Positions 1-6,651 of a DNA stretch of 8,975 nucleotides are shown piece by piece. Source of the stretch: Bacteroidales bacterium UBA2030 (GTDB lineage: Bacteria; Bacteroidota; Bacteroidia; Bacteroidales; TTA-H9); NCBI GenBank assembly GCA_002332755.1, contig DDBO01000185.1, positions 1-8,975 on the forward strand, written 5' to 3'. Under the pieces are notes generated by a model, which worked only from the letters and a program-made list of their open reading frames with translations, ran no database searches and was not told where the DNA came from. Every line of letters starts with the position of its first letter. The first letter of the stretch is position 1. Both the position numbers and the translations under genes were made by a program.

Positions 1-14
1 CTAAATTTCCATGA
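1..14 (+). CDS. menB: Probable last codons of menB (1,4-dihydroxy-2-naphthoyl-CoA synthase), partial
   Basis: Only the last three codons and the stop would lie in the window: AAA TTT CCA TGA, reading Lys-Phe-Pro-stop, which ends 6 nt before the menA start. From memory, MenB proteins commonly end in a Phe-Pro-Lys-Phe-Pro type tail, and menB often sits directly before menA in men operons. The call therefore rests on three residues plus gene context and is an inference. Another frame could equally end at the TAA at 2-4, so a different upstream gene cannot be excluded. Confidence 0.35.
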
Positions 15-20
15 TATACT

Positions 21-938
21 ATGAGTGTGAAAGCCTGGATAGAAGCAGCACGGCCTCGTACTTTGCCCCTGGCCTTTTCCAGTGCACTCATGGGCAGCTT
101 TGCCGCCCTTAATGCAGGCTCCTTTTCCTCCAGAGTATTCCTATTGGCACTTATTACTACGCTGTTTTTGCAGGTGCTTAGCAATTTTGCCAATGATTAC
201 GGAGACGCAGCCAGTGGCCTCGATCATAAAAACCGTGTAGGACCCATGCGTACCGTTCAGAGCGGGCTCATCAGCCCACTGGCAATGAAAAAGGCCATCC
301 TGCTCACATCCATAGCAGCCCTGGTTTCAGGAATATGGCTTATCCTTGAAGGTTTCAGCTATCAGGTTCACCCCATGGCACTGATTTTCCTTTTATTAGG
401 CTTAGGAGCCATTGCTGCTGCCATTAAATACACAGTCGGTCGTAATCCTTATGGCTACCTCGGTCTGGGCGATGTATTTGTCTTTGTTTTCTTTGGCCCT
501 GTAGGAGTAGCAGGCACATTTTTCCTGCATACACATCAGTTGCCAGAATCTATCCTCTGGCCTTCATGTGTTGTAGGTTTGCTAAGTATGGCCGTGCTTA
601 ATATTAACAATATGCGCGATTCCCGCAGTGATGAAGCTGCAGGTAAAAGATCAGTACCCGTCAGACTGGGATTAGCTAAAGCCAAAATCTACCATGCCAT
701 ACTTATTCTCTTCGCCCTTACAGACCTTTCGGTTTATACCTTGATTTACATGAAAGGATATCTCAGAATACTTCCTCTGGCCTTTGCATTGCCCTGGTTT
801 TTAATTCACTTACGCACCGTGTGGCGTACAGATGAAGTTGTTAACCTTGATCCTCAACTCAAGAAAGTCGCTCTCGGTACCTTTTTTACTACTCTCCTTT
901 GCGGGCTTGCCATTTGGGCATCCTCAAGTTTGGCATGA
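21..938 (+). CDS. menA: 1,4-dihydroxy-2-naphthoate polyprenyltransferase (MenA)
   Basis: This is a membrane-bound UbiA-family prenyltransferase. MenA attaches a polyprenyl chain to 1,4-dihydroxy-2-naphthoate with loss of CO2, giving demethylmenaquinone at the cytoplasmic membrane. The 305 aa protein has both Asp-rich Mg-diphosphate motifs: N55-F-A-N-D59-Y-G-D62 through D68, and N196-N-M-R-D200-S-R-S-D204 followed by G208-K. The stretch around residues 7-15 (IEAARPRTL) is typical of the MenA N-terminus. Between the motifs run many hydrophobic segments (about 37-54, 92-110, 118-135, 150-169, 180-195, 222-243, 249-264, 283-301), matching the family's multi-helix fold. ATG at 21 is chosen because it begins just before the conserved N-terminal motif. 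No good Shine-Dalgarno is visible. The gene is followed by menC after 66 nt and is probably part of the same operon. Confidence 0.95.
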   Translation: MSVKAWIEAARPRTLPLAFSSALMGSFAALNAGSFSSRVFLLALITTLFLQVLSNFANDYGDAASGLDHKNRVGPMRTVQSGLISPLAMKKAILLTSIAALVSGIWLILEGFSYQVHPMALIFLLLGLGAIAAAIKYTVGRNPYGYLGLGDVFVFVFFGPVGVAGTFFLHTHQLPESILWPSCVVGLLSMAVLNINNMRDSRSDEAAGKRSVPVRLGLAKAKIYHAILILFALTDLSVYTLIYMKGYLRILPLAFALPWFLIHLRTVWRTDEVVNLDPQLKKVALGTFFTTLLCGLAIWASSSLA

Positions 939-946
939 TTTATAAA

Positions 947-964
947 GAAAAGCTTCCGCTTTTC
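947..964 (+). other. Intercistronic hairpin between menA and menC
   Basis: Seven bases GAAAAGC (947-953) are perfectly complementary to GCTTTTC (958-964) across a TTCC loop, beginning 9 nt after the menA stop. The run after it (CGTCGTTTCTT) is not a clean T-tract, so this is a weak terminator at best. It could serve as an mRNA-processing or stability hairpin, or cause partial attenuation before menC. The stem is seen directly; the role is inferred. Confidence 0.35.
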
Positions 965-1004
965 CGTCGTTTCTTAAATCTGTTACAAAAAGCATAATAC
1001 ACTG

Positions 1005-2054
1005 TTGAATATCCGTATCATTCCATATAAACTTATTTTTCACAAGCCAGCGGGAACCTCCCGAGGCATTCTCACCGCCAAAGAAAGCTGGTATTTCATC
1101 TTATCCCAAAAAGAAAAACCTGATATTTATGGAATTGGTGAGTGCAGTCTGCTTCCAGGCCTCTCTCCCGAACTACACCACAATATTTACGAAATCTTTC
1201 GCAGGTTAGAATCCGATCCCGAGGCATGGCTTGAAAACACCTCTCTCACCTCGTCATTCCCGGCTATACGTTTTGCACTGGAGACAGCTTACCTCGACTG
1301 GCAAAACGAAGGAAAGCGCATTCTGTTCCCTGGGCCATTCACAAACGGGCAAAAAGCAATTCCCATTAATGGGTTGATTTGGATGGGTAAGCCAGACGAA
1401 ATGATCAAACAAATCCACGAAAAAGTAGAGGCGGGCTTCACAACCCTGAAGATGAAAGTGGGAGCGATCGATTTCGAAAAAGAGCTGGAAATCATCCGTT
1501 ATATTCGCTCCGCCTTTTCTTCACGACAACTCACCCTACGCCTCGATGCAAACGGGGCCTTCAACCCTTGCGAGGCACTCGACAAATTGAAACAACTTTC
1601 TGCATTCGACATTCATAGCATTGAACAGCCTATCAAGGCCAATCAGCCCACAAGCATGGCCCTGCTCTGCGAAAAAAGTCCTATTCCTGTTGCCCTTGAC
1701 GAAGAATTAATTGGCATCCACTCGAAGGGAGAAAAAGAACATTTGCTCGACACCATCCGGCCTGCCTATATTATCCTAAAGCCATCGTTACACGGTGGAA
1801 TCTCTGGAGCTGAGGAGTGGATAAGGTTAGCCACTCAACGCAACATAGGATGGTGGATTACCTCAGCCCTTGAATCCAACATTGGCCTGAACGCCATTGC
1901 ACAATGGACAGGTCATATTCAAGCTGAGGGTGTGCAGGGACTTGGCACGGGAACCCTTTATAAAAACAATATCCCCTCTCCCTTATATATACATAAAGGT
2001 ATGCTGCGCTTTGACCCTAATCGATCATGGACATTCAATTTTAAAGAGCTATGA
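1005..2054 (+). CDS. menC: o-Succinylbenzoate synthase (MenC)
   Basis: This is an enolase-superfamily enzyme that dehydrates SHCHC to o-succinylbenzoate, a cytoplasmic step of menaquinone synthesis. The 349 aa protein shows the full catalytic set: the K149-M-K151 motif in the first barrel strands, metal ligands D181 (in LDANG), E207 (in IEQP) and D232 (in ALDEE), and the second catalytic lysine K259 in LKPS. The N-terminal capping domain carries PAGTSRG at residues 16-22. The start is unusual: no in-frame ATG exists between the upstream stop TAA at 975-977 and the conserved N-terminus, so TTG at 1005 is the best start, with CTG at 1002 and ATC at 978 as alternatives. The last base of its TGA (2054) lies inside the menE start region, a 4-nt ATGA overlap that suggests translational coupling. 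Confidence 0.93.
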   Translation: MNIRIIPYKLIFHKPAGTSRGILTAKESWYFILSQKEKPDIYGIGECSLLPGLSPELHHNIYEIFRRLESDPEAWLENTSLTSSFPAIRFALETAYLDWQNEGKRILFPGPFTNGQKAIPINGLIWMGKPDEMIKQIHEKVEAGFTTLKMKVGAIDFEKELEIIRYIRSAFSSRQLTLRLDANGAFNPCEALDKLKQLSAFDIHSIEQPIKANQPTSMALLCEKSPIPVALDEELIGIHSKGEKEHLLDTIRPAYIILKPSLHGGISGAEEWIRLATQRNIGWWITSALESNIGLNAIAQWTGHIQAEGVQGLGTGTLYKNNIPSPLYIHKGMLRFDPNRSWTFNFKEL

Positions 2055-3172
2055 CCGAGGATTTGTTAAATCTTCCGCTAACGCTTAACGGGATTACTCT
2101 GAGTCCTGAAGAGGTTAAAGCGTGGTGTCATCACCGATTAATAACGGCTGAGCACGATTGGGAGAAGAATTTGGCGAACTTCCTGCTTCAGTGGTACGAC
2201 GCTGCACAGCCTGCGATAACTGCACAAACCTCTGGCTCTACGGGAACTCCCCGCACACTCTATTTTTCTCGCGAAGCCATGTTCGAATCTGCCCGACGTA
2301 CCTGCAATTTTTTTGGATTACGCAAAGGGATGACTGCACTTTTGTGCCTCAATACCAGCTTTATTGCGGGGAAAATGATGGTTGTTCGTGCGCTTGCAGG
2401 AGGCCTCAACCTTATCGTGGCTCCCCCCGTGCAAAATCCTTTACAGGGAATTATTACCCCGCCCGATTTTGTGGCCATGGTACCAACCCAGATAATTGCT
2501 GCATTGAAGAATCCCGACACCAACCATGTTTTACAAAACACCAAAACAATACTCATCGGAGGAGCTCCACTGCCAGCTGCGGTTGAAACCCGTCTGGCCT
2601 CATTGCACTCCGACGCATGGATTACTTACGGAATGACAGAAACCCTCACGCATATAGCCGTTAGACGGGTAGGTGAAGATCCCCCTGCGTTTCGGCCTTT
2701 ACCGGGAGTTACCCTTACAACAGCATTGGATGAAACCCTGTGCATTTATGCACCCTTTCTGGAGTCTGAAATAAAAACCAACGACCTGGCAGAAATTTTA
2801 CCCGACGGCCGCTTCATCCTGAAAGGAAGAGCCGATTTTGTTATCAACTCAGGTGGAATTAAGATTTTTCCTGAACAATTGGAACAGCGATTGTCGCCCT
2901 TTTTTCGTCGCCCCTTTTTCGTCACAGGCCAGTCACACCCGGTTTTGGGAGAAGTGCCTGTAATTATTGCCGAGGCAAGCCTTATCACTGAAAAAGACAT
3001 CATGGAATTGAGCAATTTCATTGCCACCAACATTCCACGGCACGAAAGGCCTTTTGCTTTAGTACCTGTCAGGCAAATAATTATGAGCGCAGGAGGAAAA
3101 ATTCTTCGGATTCAAACCCTTCATGCAGAGATAAATCAACCGGTGATAAACATCGAACTAAACTACGACTGA
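2051..3172 (+). CDS. menE: o-Succinylbenzoate-CoA ligase (MenE), short form
   Basis: This is an ANL-superfamily acyl-CoA synthetase that adenylates o-succinylbenzoate and transfers it to CoA, feeding MenB. Visible motifs in order: the phosphate-binding loop TSGSTG at 60-65 (A3), YGMTET at 193-198 (A5), the adenosine-ribose Asp region TNDLAE with D245 (A7), the hinge GRADFVINSGG at 259-269 (A8), and the catalytic lysine K350 in GGKILR (A10). At 373 aa it is about 80 residues shorter than the roughly 450 aa E. coli or Bacillus proteins. The missing part is N-terminal, before the A3 loop, and I recall such short forms as common in Bacteroidota. Its ATG overlaps the menC stop by 4 nt. It appears to end the operon, and no clear terminator of its own is seen on the plus strand. 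Confidence 0.93.
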   Translation: MTEDLLNLPLTLNGITLSPEEVKAWCHHRLITAEHDWEKNLANFLLQWYDAAQPAITAQTSGSTGTPRTLYFSREAMFESARRTCNFFGLRKGMTALLCLNTSFIAGKMMVVRALAGGLNLIVAPPVQNPLQGIITPPDFVAMVPTQIIAALKNPDTNHVLQNTKTILIGGAPLPAAVETRLASLHSDAWITYGMTETLTHIAVRRVGEDPPAFRPLPGVTLTTALDETLCIYAPFLESEIKTNDLAEILPDGRFILKGRADFVINSGGIKIFPEQLEQRLSPFFRRPFFVTGQSHPVLGEVPVIIAEASLITEKDIMELSNFIATNIPRHERPFALVPVRQIIMSAGGKILRIQTLHAEINQPVINIELNYD

Positions 3173-3218
3173 AAATTAATCCCGGTCAGGCAAAATCACT
3201 GCATCTGCGGCATTTAAA

Positions 3219-3248
3219 TAAAAAAGAGGCTACATTGCTGTAACCTCT
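3219..3248 (-). terminator. Rho-independent terminator of tRNA-Lys
   Basis: On the minus strand AGAGGTTAC (3248-3240) pairs with GTAGCCTCT (3233-3225), giving a 9-bp stem with one G-U pair and a 6-nt loop, followed by a run of T (complement of the A-run at 3219-3224). It starts about 9 nt after the tRNA 3' end. Read on the plus strand, the G-U pair becomes a C-A mismatch and no T-tract follows, so it is probably not an efficient terminator for menE. Confidence 0.8.
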
Positions 3249-3257
3249 AACTTTATG

Positions 3258-3330
<73 letters not shown>

Positions 3331-3351
3331 CCGCTTTTCGTTTTGCGGGTG

Positions 3352-3359
3352 CAAAGTTA
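3352..3359 (-). promoter_or_regulatory. Bacteroidota-type -7 element for tRNA-Lys
   Basis: The minus strand reads TAACTTTG here, an exact match to the TAnnTTTG box of Bacteroidota housekeeping promoters. It would place transcription start near 3345, about 15 nt before the mature tRNA 5' end, a sensible leader for a tRNA. No clear TTTG -33 box is found at the usual spacing; an AT-rich stretch occupies that region. Confidence 0.6.
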
Positions 3360-3481
3360 AGATAATTTTTAAAAACTTTGAGTTTAAGCCTCATTCAAAT
3401 CAATTTCCATGGTTATATCGAGTAAAAAACTAAAAATCATATTATAACCAATCAATAAAAAAGGATATTTTGAAAATTGCT

Positions 3482-3518
3482 AAAAAAAAAGTGCCTCTAC
3501 CGAAAGAGAGACACTTTT
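3482..3518 (-). terminator. Rho-independent terminator of ilvE
   Basis: On the minus strand AAAAGTGTCTCT (3518-3507) pairs with AGAGGCACTTTT (3498-3487), a 12-bp stem with a single G-U pair and an 8-nt loop. A run of T follows (complement of the nine A at 3482-3490). It begins about 20 nt after the ilvE stop codon. Confidence 0.88.
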
Positions 3519-3538
3519 CGATCAACATGTTACTTTCA

Positions 3539-4567
3539 TCATGAAACAACCTCAGTCCAGCCGTACTTATCGGGTATTTCGCCGAACTGAATTCCTTGAA
3601 GCATTTTATATAGACGGGTTGAAATAGGTCCGGCATTGCCATCCTTGCAATACGTGTAAATAGTATGTGTATCGCGATCTTCGATGGCGCAGATGGGTGA
3701 AATCACAGCTGCAGTTCCGCAAGCTCCTACTTCATCAAATTCAGTCAATTCCTCCACCGGTATAGGCCTCACTTCAACTTTTAGCCCTATTTCTTCAGCG
3801 AGTGTGCGCAAACTCATATTGGTGATGGATGGTAAGATAGAAGTGGATTTGGGGGTAACATAGGTGTTGTTTTTAATTCCGAAGAAATTAGCCGGGCCCG
3901 CTTCATCGATATATTTCTTTTCCTTGGAATCGAGGAATAGAGCCGCTTTATACCCCTCACGGTGGGCCCTTTCACCGGCCTGCAAACTTGCTGCATAATT
4001 ACCGCCCACCTTATAAGTACCTGTACCAAGGGGTGCAGCTCTGTCGAAATCACGCACTATTTGCATTTTCACGGGTTTGAATCCTTCTTTAAAATAAGGG
4101 CCGACAGGGGTAACAAATACTACAAAGGTGTATTCGGTGGCCGGTTTAACTCCTACCTGAGCGCCTGAACCAAAGAGCAAAGGACGAATGTAGAGCGAAG
4201 CACCTGTGCCATACGGAGGGACAAACCTTTCATTGAGCTTGATTACTTTCCAAACAGCCTCTTTGAAAAGTTCCATGGGCACGGGCTCCATCATAATTCC
4301 CCGGGCAGAGTTGATAAGTCTCTTCGCATTTTCATCCCAACGGAATACCCTGATTTTTCCATCTACACCACGAAAAGCCTTCATACCTTCGAAAGCTTCC
4401 TGCCCGTAGTGCAAGGCAGAGGCAGCCATATGTATTGAAAGGTACTCGGAATCTGAAACTTCAAGGCCGCTCCATCGGCCATCTTTAAAATATGCTCTTA
4501 CATTGTAATCTGTTTTAAGATAGCCAAAAGGGAGCTCTTCCCATTTAATATCTTCAATATCAGACAT
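3539..4567 (-). CDS. ilvE: Branched-chain amino acid aminotransferase, type II (IlvE)
   Basis: This is a fold-type IV PLP enzyme that interconverts leucine, isoleucine and valine with their 2-oxo acids, using 2-oxoglutarate/glutamate, in the cytoplasm. The 342 aa length matches the eukaryote-like type II BCATs rather than the roughly 309 aa E. coli form. The PLP lysine is K186 in GTGTYKVGGNYAAS, and E222 in DEAGPANFF is the glutamate expected to contact the PLP pyridine nitrogen. YIRP is at 126-129 and the phosphate-cup segment EVGACGTAAVISP at 279-291. The redox CxxC of human mitochondrial BCAT is absent; only C283 lies in that area. ATG at 4567 is chosen because the conserved N-terminus begins a few residues later. 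The gene is monocistronic, divergent from the thioesterase, and ends at a strong terminator. Confidence 0.95.
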   Translation of the reverse strand: MSDIEDIKWEELPFGYLKTDYNVRAYFKDGRWSGLEVSDSEYLSIHMAASALHYGQEAFEGMKAFRGVDGKIRVFRWDENAKRLINSARGIMMEPVPMELFKEAVWKVIKLNERFVPPYGTGASLYIRPLLFGSGAQVGVKPATEYTFVVFVTPVGPYFKEGFKPVKMQIVRDFDRAAPLGTGTYKVGGNYAASLQAGERAHREGYKAALFLDSKEKKYIDEAGPANFFGIKNNTYVTPKSTSILPSITNMSLRTLAEEIGLKVEVRPIPVEELTEFDEVGACGTAAVISPICAIEDRDTHTIYTYCKDGNAGPISTRLYKMLQGIQFGEIPDKYGWTEVVS

Positions 4568-4791
4568 AAGCTTTAAATTTTATAGGTTGATGAAAATTGT
4601 CCGAAAACGTTTGCAAGGTATGAATTTTTTCAATTTTGAGGATAGACAAGGCTTTTAAATACAATTTTCCCCAAAGTTGTACTTAGCACATTTCAATAAA
4701 TCATGAATTTAGCGCAGGAGTTTTTTCACGCTATTCATTTTTCAATGCAGGCCTCATGCGCAATATGGCTACTAAAAATTCCCGAAATGGC

Positions 4792-4799
4792 TACATTTG
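4792..4799 (+). promoter_or_regulatory. TAnnTTTG box immediately before the thioesterase start
   Basis: TACATTTG matches the Bacteroidota -7 consensus exactly and ends 4 nt before the preferred ATG at 4804. If active it would start transcription at about 4804-4806, making the message leaderless or nearly so. No TTTG -33 box is present 18-21 nt upstream, so the match may be chance. Confidence 0.3.
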
Positions 4800-4803
4800 C
4801 CCA

Positions 4804-5577
4804 ATGAACGGAAATAATCAGGAAAAGTTTATCAAAGTTTGGCGCGAAACATATAAAGTCACTTGGGATGGAGCAGGCGCCAGTGGAAGGTTGGGTTTAC
4901 CTCATTTGACCAGTTATATGCAGGAAACGGCTTGGCACCATGCCCAAAGTTTGGGAGTTGGCTTTGAGGCCAACAAGCAAGACAACAGAGCCTGGGCTTT
5001 AATGAGGATGGAGATTTGGACTGAACGCTTGCCCGGATGGGAAGAGAGCCTGACTGTTGAAACCTGGCCTGCAGGTATCGAAGGATTTTTAGCTCTCCGC
5101 AATTTCAGGTTTTTAGACCACGAAAACCAACCCTATGGCCGGGCGGCAACAGCATGGTTGATTATTGATGCTGAAACCCGCCGACCTCGCCGACCTGATG
5201 CCTTCGAATATCTCAGCAAAGCAGTTGTGCCCGCTGATAAGCCCGTAATGCCCGCACCCCGAAAAATAAAAACGCCTGAAGGCAACCTGCTCAAGGTCAT
5301 TTCTAAAAAGGTTTCCTACAGCGATATCGACATGCATGGACATGTCAACAACAGCCGCTACATTGGCTGGTTCCTCGACGCTCTTCCAACATCCTGGCAC
5401 CTGAACAACCAGATCGGGCACTTGTGTATAAACTTTTTACAGGAAACATTTGAAAACGAAGTGATTGATATTTATTTTAAAGAATTGGCCGAGGGAGAAC
5501 TATTCGTTCAAGGGATGCGTGAAGCTGACAACAAAACCATCTTCACTGCTGAGCTGAATTTTACAAACCACCGGTGA
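4804..5577 (+). CDS. Acyl-ACP thioesterase (FatA/FatB family)
   Basis: This is predicted to be a double-hotdog thioesterase that hydrolyses acyl-ACP to free fatty acid and ACP in the cytoplasm. From ATG 4804 the protein is 257 aa. The first hotdog runs from about residue 14 to 130, with the family-like stretch WALMRMEIWTERLPGWEES (64-82) followed by an ET-W-PAG-IEGFLALRNF pattern. The second starts near 165 and holds the catalytic segment D174-I-D176-M-H178-G-H180-V-N-N. E214 in FLQET sits where plant FatB has its Glu-Cys pair; the Cys is Thr here. The plant catalytic Asn of the DxNxH motif is His178. An upstream in-frame ATG at 4756 would add 16 poorly conserved-looking residues (MRNMATKNSRNGYICP); 4804 fits the usual N-terminus better. 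The gene may be cotranscribed with the C26 gene 66 nt downstream. Chain-length preference cannot be read from the sequence. Confidence 0.87.
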   Translation: MNGNNQEKFIKVWRETYKVTWDGAGASGRLGLPHLTSYMQETAWHHAQSLGVGFEANKQDNRAWALMRMEIWTERLPGWEESLTVETWPAGIEGFLALRNFRFLDHENQPYGRAATAWLIIDAETRRPRRPDAFEYLSKAVVPADKPVMPAPRKIKTPEGNLLKVISKKVSYSDIDMHGHVNNSRYIGWFLDALPTSWHLNNQIGHLCINFLQETFENEVIDIYFKELAEGELFVQGMREADNKTIFTAELNFTNHR

Positions 5578-5643
5578 TACCTTCCAGAGGTAATTCCAAC
5601 AAAAAGTTTCCTTAATTTAGTACGTGAAATAAACCATTCAAAA

Positions 5644-6411
5644 ATGAGAAACCTCATCTTTGTAGCCCTATTATTTCTTGTGGCATTAACTCTGACTTCG
5701 TGTAAAGGAAAACATACAACCCTTATTGCTGTAACCAAACTCAGCGATAACTATAAAAACTGGCTCCTAAGCGCCGATAGTACGATAAAAATTATTGATC
5801 TTTACGTACTTTCCAGAGATTCTGCCGATGAAATTATGCAACAGGCAGATGGTTTGCTTGTAACTGGGGGCGAAGATGTTTATCCTGCCTGGTATGGCAA
5901 AGAAAACGATACCGCCCAATGCGAATCGTTTGACCGTACACGAGACACACTCGAAATGATGGCACTCCGAATAGCCTTTGACAGGAAAATTCCGGTATTG
6001 GGTATCTGTCGGGGCTTGCAAATTATCAATGTTTACTTTGGTGGTACCTTGCTCACTCATTTACCCAAAGATATCGGAGAAGATGTAGCCCACCGCTGTC
6101 CGGATCCTTTGAACTGCCTGCATCCTGTTTCAGTACAACCCCACACACTCCTGCATCGCTTATCAGGCTTTAATGAAGGCATGGTCAATTCAAATCATCA
6201 CCAGGGTATTGACCAACTTGCTATCGGGCTCAAGCCTTCTGCCTTCTCTCCCGATCACCTCATTGAAGCAATAGAATGGGAAGAGCCTAAAGGCAAAAAC
6301 TGGTTTCTTGCCGTGCAGTGGCACCCTGAACGACTCAAGGAAAACCCTGCTTTCTCAGAGCCATTGGCAAAAGAGTTTATAAAACAAGCCCAAATGACCT
6401 CCCATCCTTAA
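5644..6411 (+). CDS. Peptidase C26 / gamma-glutamyl hydrolase-like lipoprotein
   Basis: This 255 aa protein begins with a lipoprotein signal peptide: R2, a hydrophobic core (about 4-16) and the lipobox L-T-S-C20. The mature part is a class I glutamine amidotransferase domain of the C26 type, related to gamma-glutamyl-GABA hydrolase (PuuD). Visible marks are TGGEDVYP at 74-81, DRTRD at 97-101, the nucleophile elbow GICRG with C122, VNSNHHQGI at 181-189, and the His-Glu pair of the triad in QWHPE (H227, E229). The nucleophile and its partners are intact, so an active hydrolase of a gamma-glutamyl amide is predicted. The lipidated Cys implies an envelope location; the +2 residue is Lys and no acidic surface-export signal follows, so periplasm-facing anchoring is more likely. 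The physiological substrate is unknown. It is convergent with rocD across a shared terminator. Confidence 0.88.
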   Translation: MRNLIFVALLFLVALTLTSCKGKHTTLIAVTKLSDNYKNWLLSADSTIKIIDLYVLSRDSADEIMQQADGLLVTGGEDVYPAWYGKENDTAQCESFDRTRDTLEMMALRIAFDRKIPVLGICRGLQIINVYFGGTLLTHLPKDIGEDVAHRCPDPLNCLHPVSVQPHTLLHRLSGFNEGMVNSNHHQGIDQLAIGLKPSAFSPDHLIEAIEWEEPKGKNWFLAVQWHPERLKENPAFSEPLAKEFIKQAQMTSHP

Positions 6412-6602
6412 TAAAAAGCAGAAAGTACACCCTCGCGATTATATCTTCAATAAATCTTACTACTCCTTTCGGTTACATTGATTAATGAATCGGAATACAT
6501 TTAGGGTGAATATAATACTGAGGCTAAAAAACCGGACTTATTTCTAAACAAATATTCGATAACCAAGAATTTTCCCGTTTCTTAACCATCGAGCAATGCA
6601 AC

Positions 6603-6635
6603 AAAAAACCGCCTCCGGAGTGAAGGCGGTTTTTT
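6603..6635. terminator. Bidirectional rho-independent terminator between the C26 gene and rocD
   Basis: AAAAAACCGCCT (6603-6614) is perfectly complementary to AGGCGGTTTTTT (6624-6635) across a 9-nt loop, giving a GC-rich stem flanked by A6 and T6. It therefore works as a terminator read from either side. It lies between two convergent genes: 17 nt beyond the rocD stop, and about 190 nt beyond the C26 stop. The 190 nt before it (6412-6602) contain no ORF or structure I can support. Confidence 0.92.
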
Positions 6636-6651
6636 CAATAAAAATTTAGTA

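Noticed and set aside
2158..2586. A 142-codon plus-strand frame inside menE, rich in Cys and Arg
   Set aside because: It overlaps the A3 region of menE in another frame. The scattered cysteines look like a frame-shifted reading and do not form a metal-binding pattern with known spacing.
4608..4620. Possible ilvE -7 box (minus strand TACCTTGCA)
   Set aside because: It is one base short of the TAnnTTTG pattern, and no TTTG -33 box lies at the right spacing, so the ilvE promoter cannot be placed.
4593..4637. Inverted repeat AAAATTG / CAATTTT in the ilvE-thioesterase gap
   Set aside because: The 7-bp arms are AT-only apart from one G/C and are 31 nt apart in AT-rich DNA, which is expected by chance.
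5578..5592. Small inverted repeat TACCT/AGGTA just after the thioesterase stop
   Set aside because: A 5-bp stem with no T-tract is too weak to call a terminator.
6412..6602. Gap between the C26 stop and the shared terminator, considered for a small RNA or small ORF
   Set aside because: No ORF with family features, no -33/-7 pair and no stable hairpin other than the terminator at 6603-6635 could be seen.
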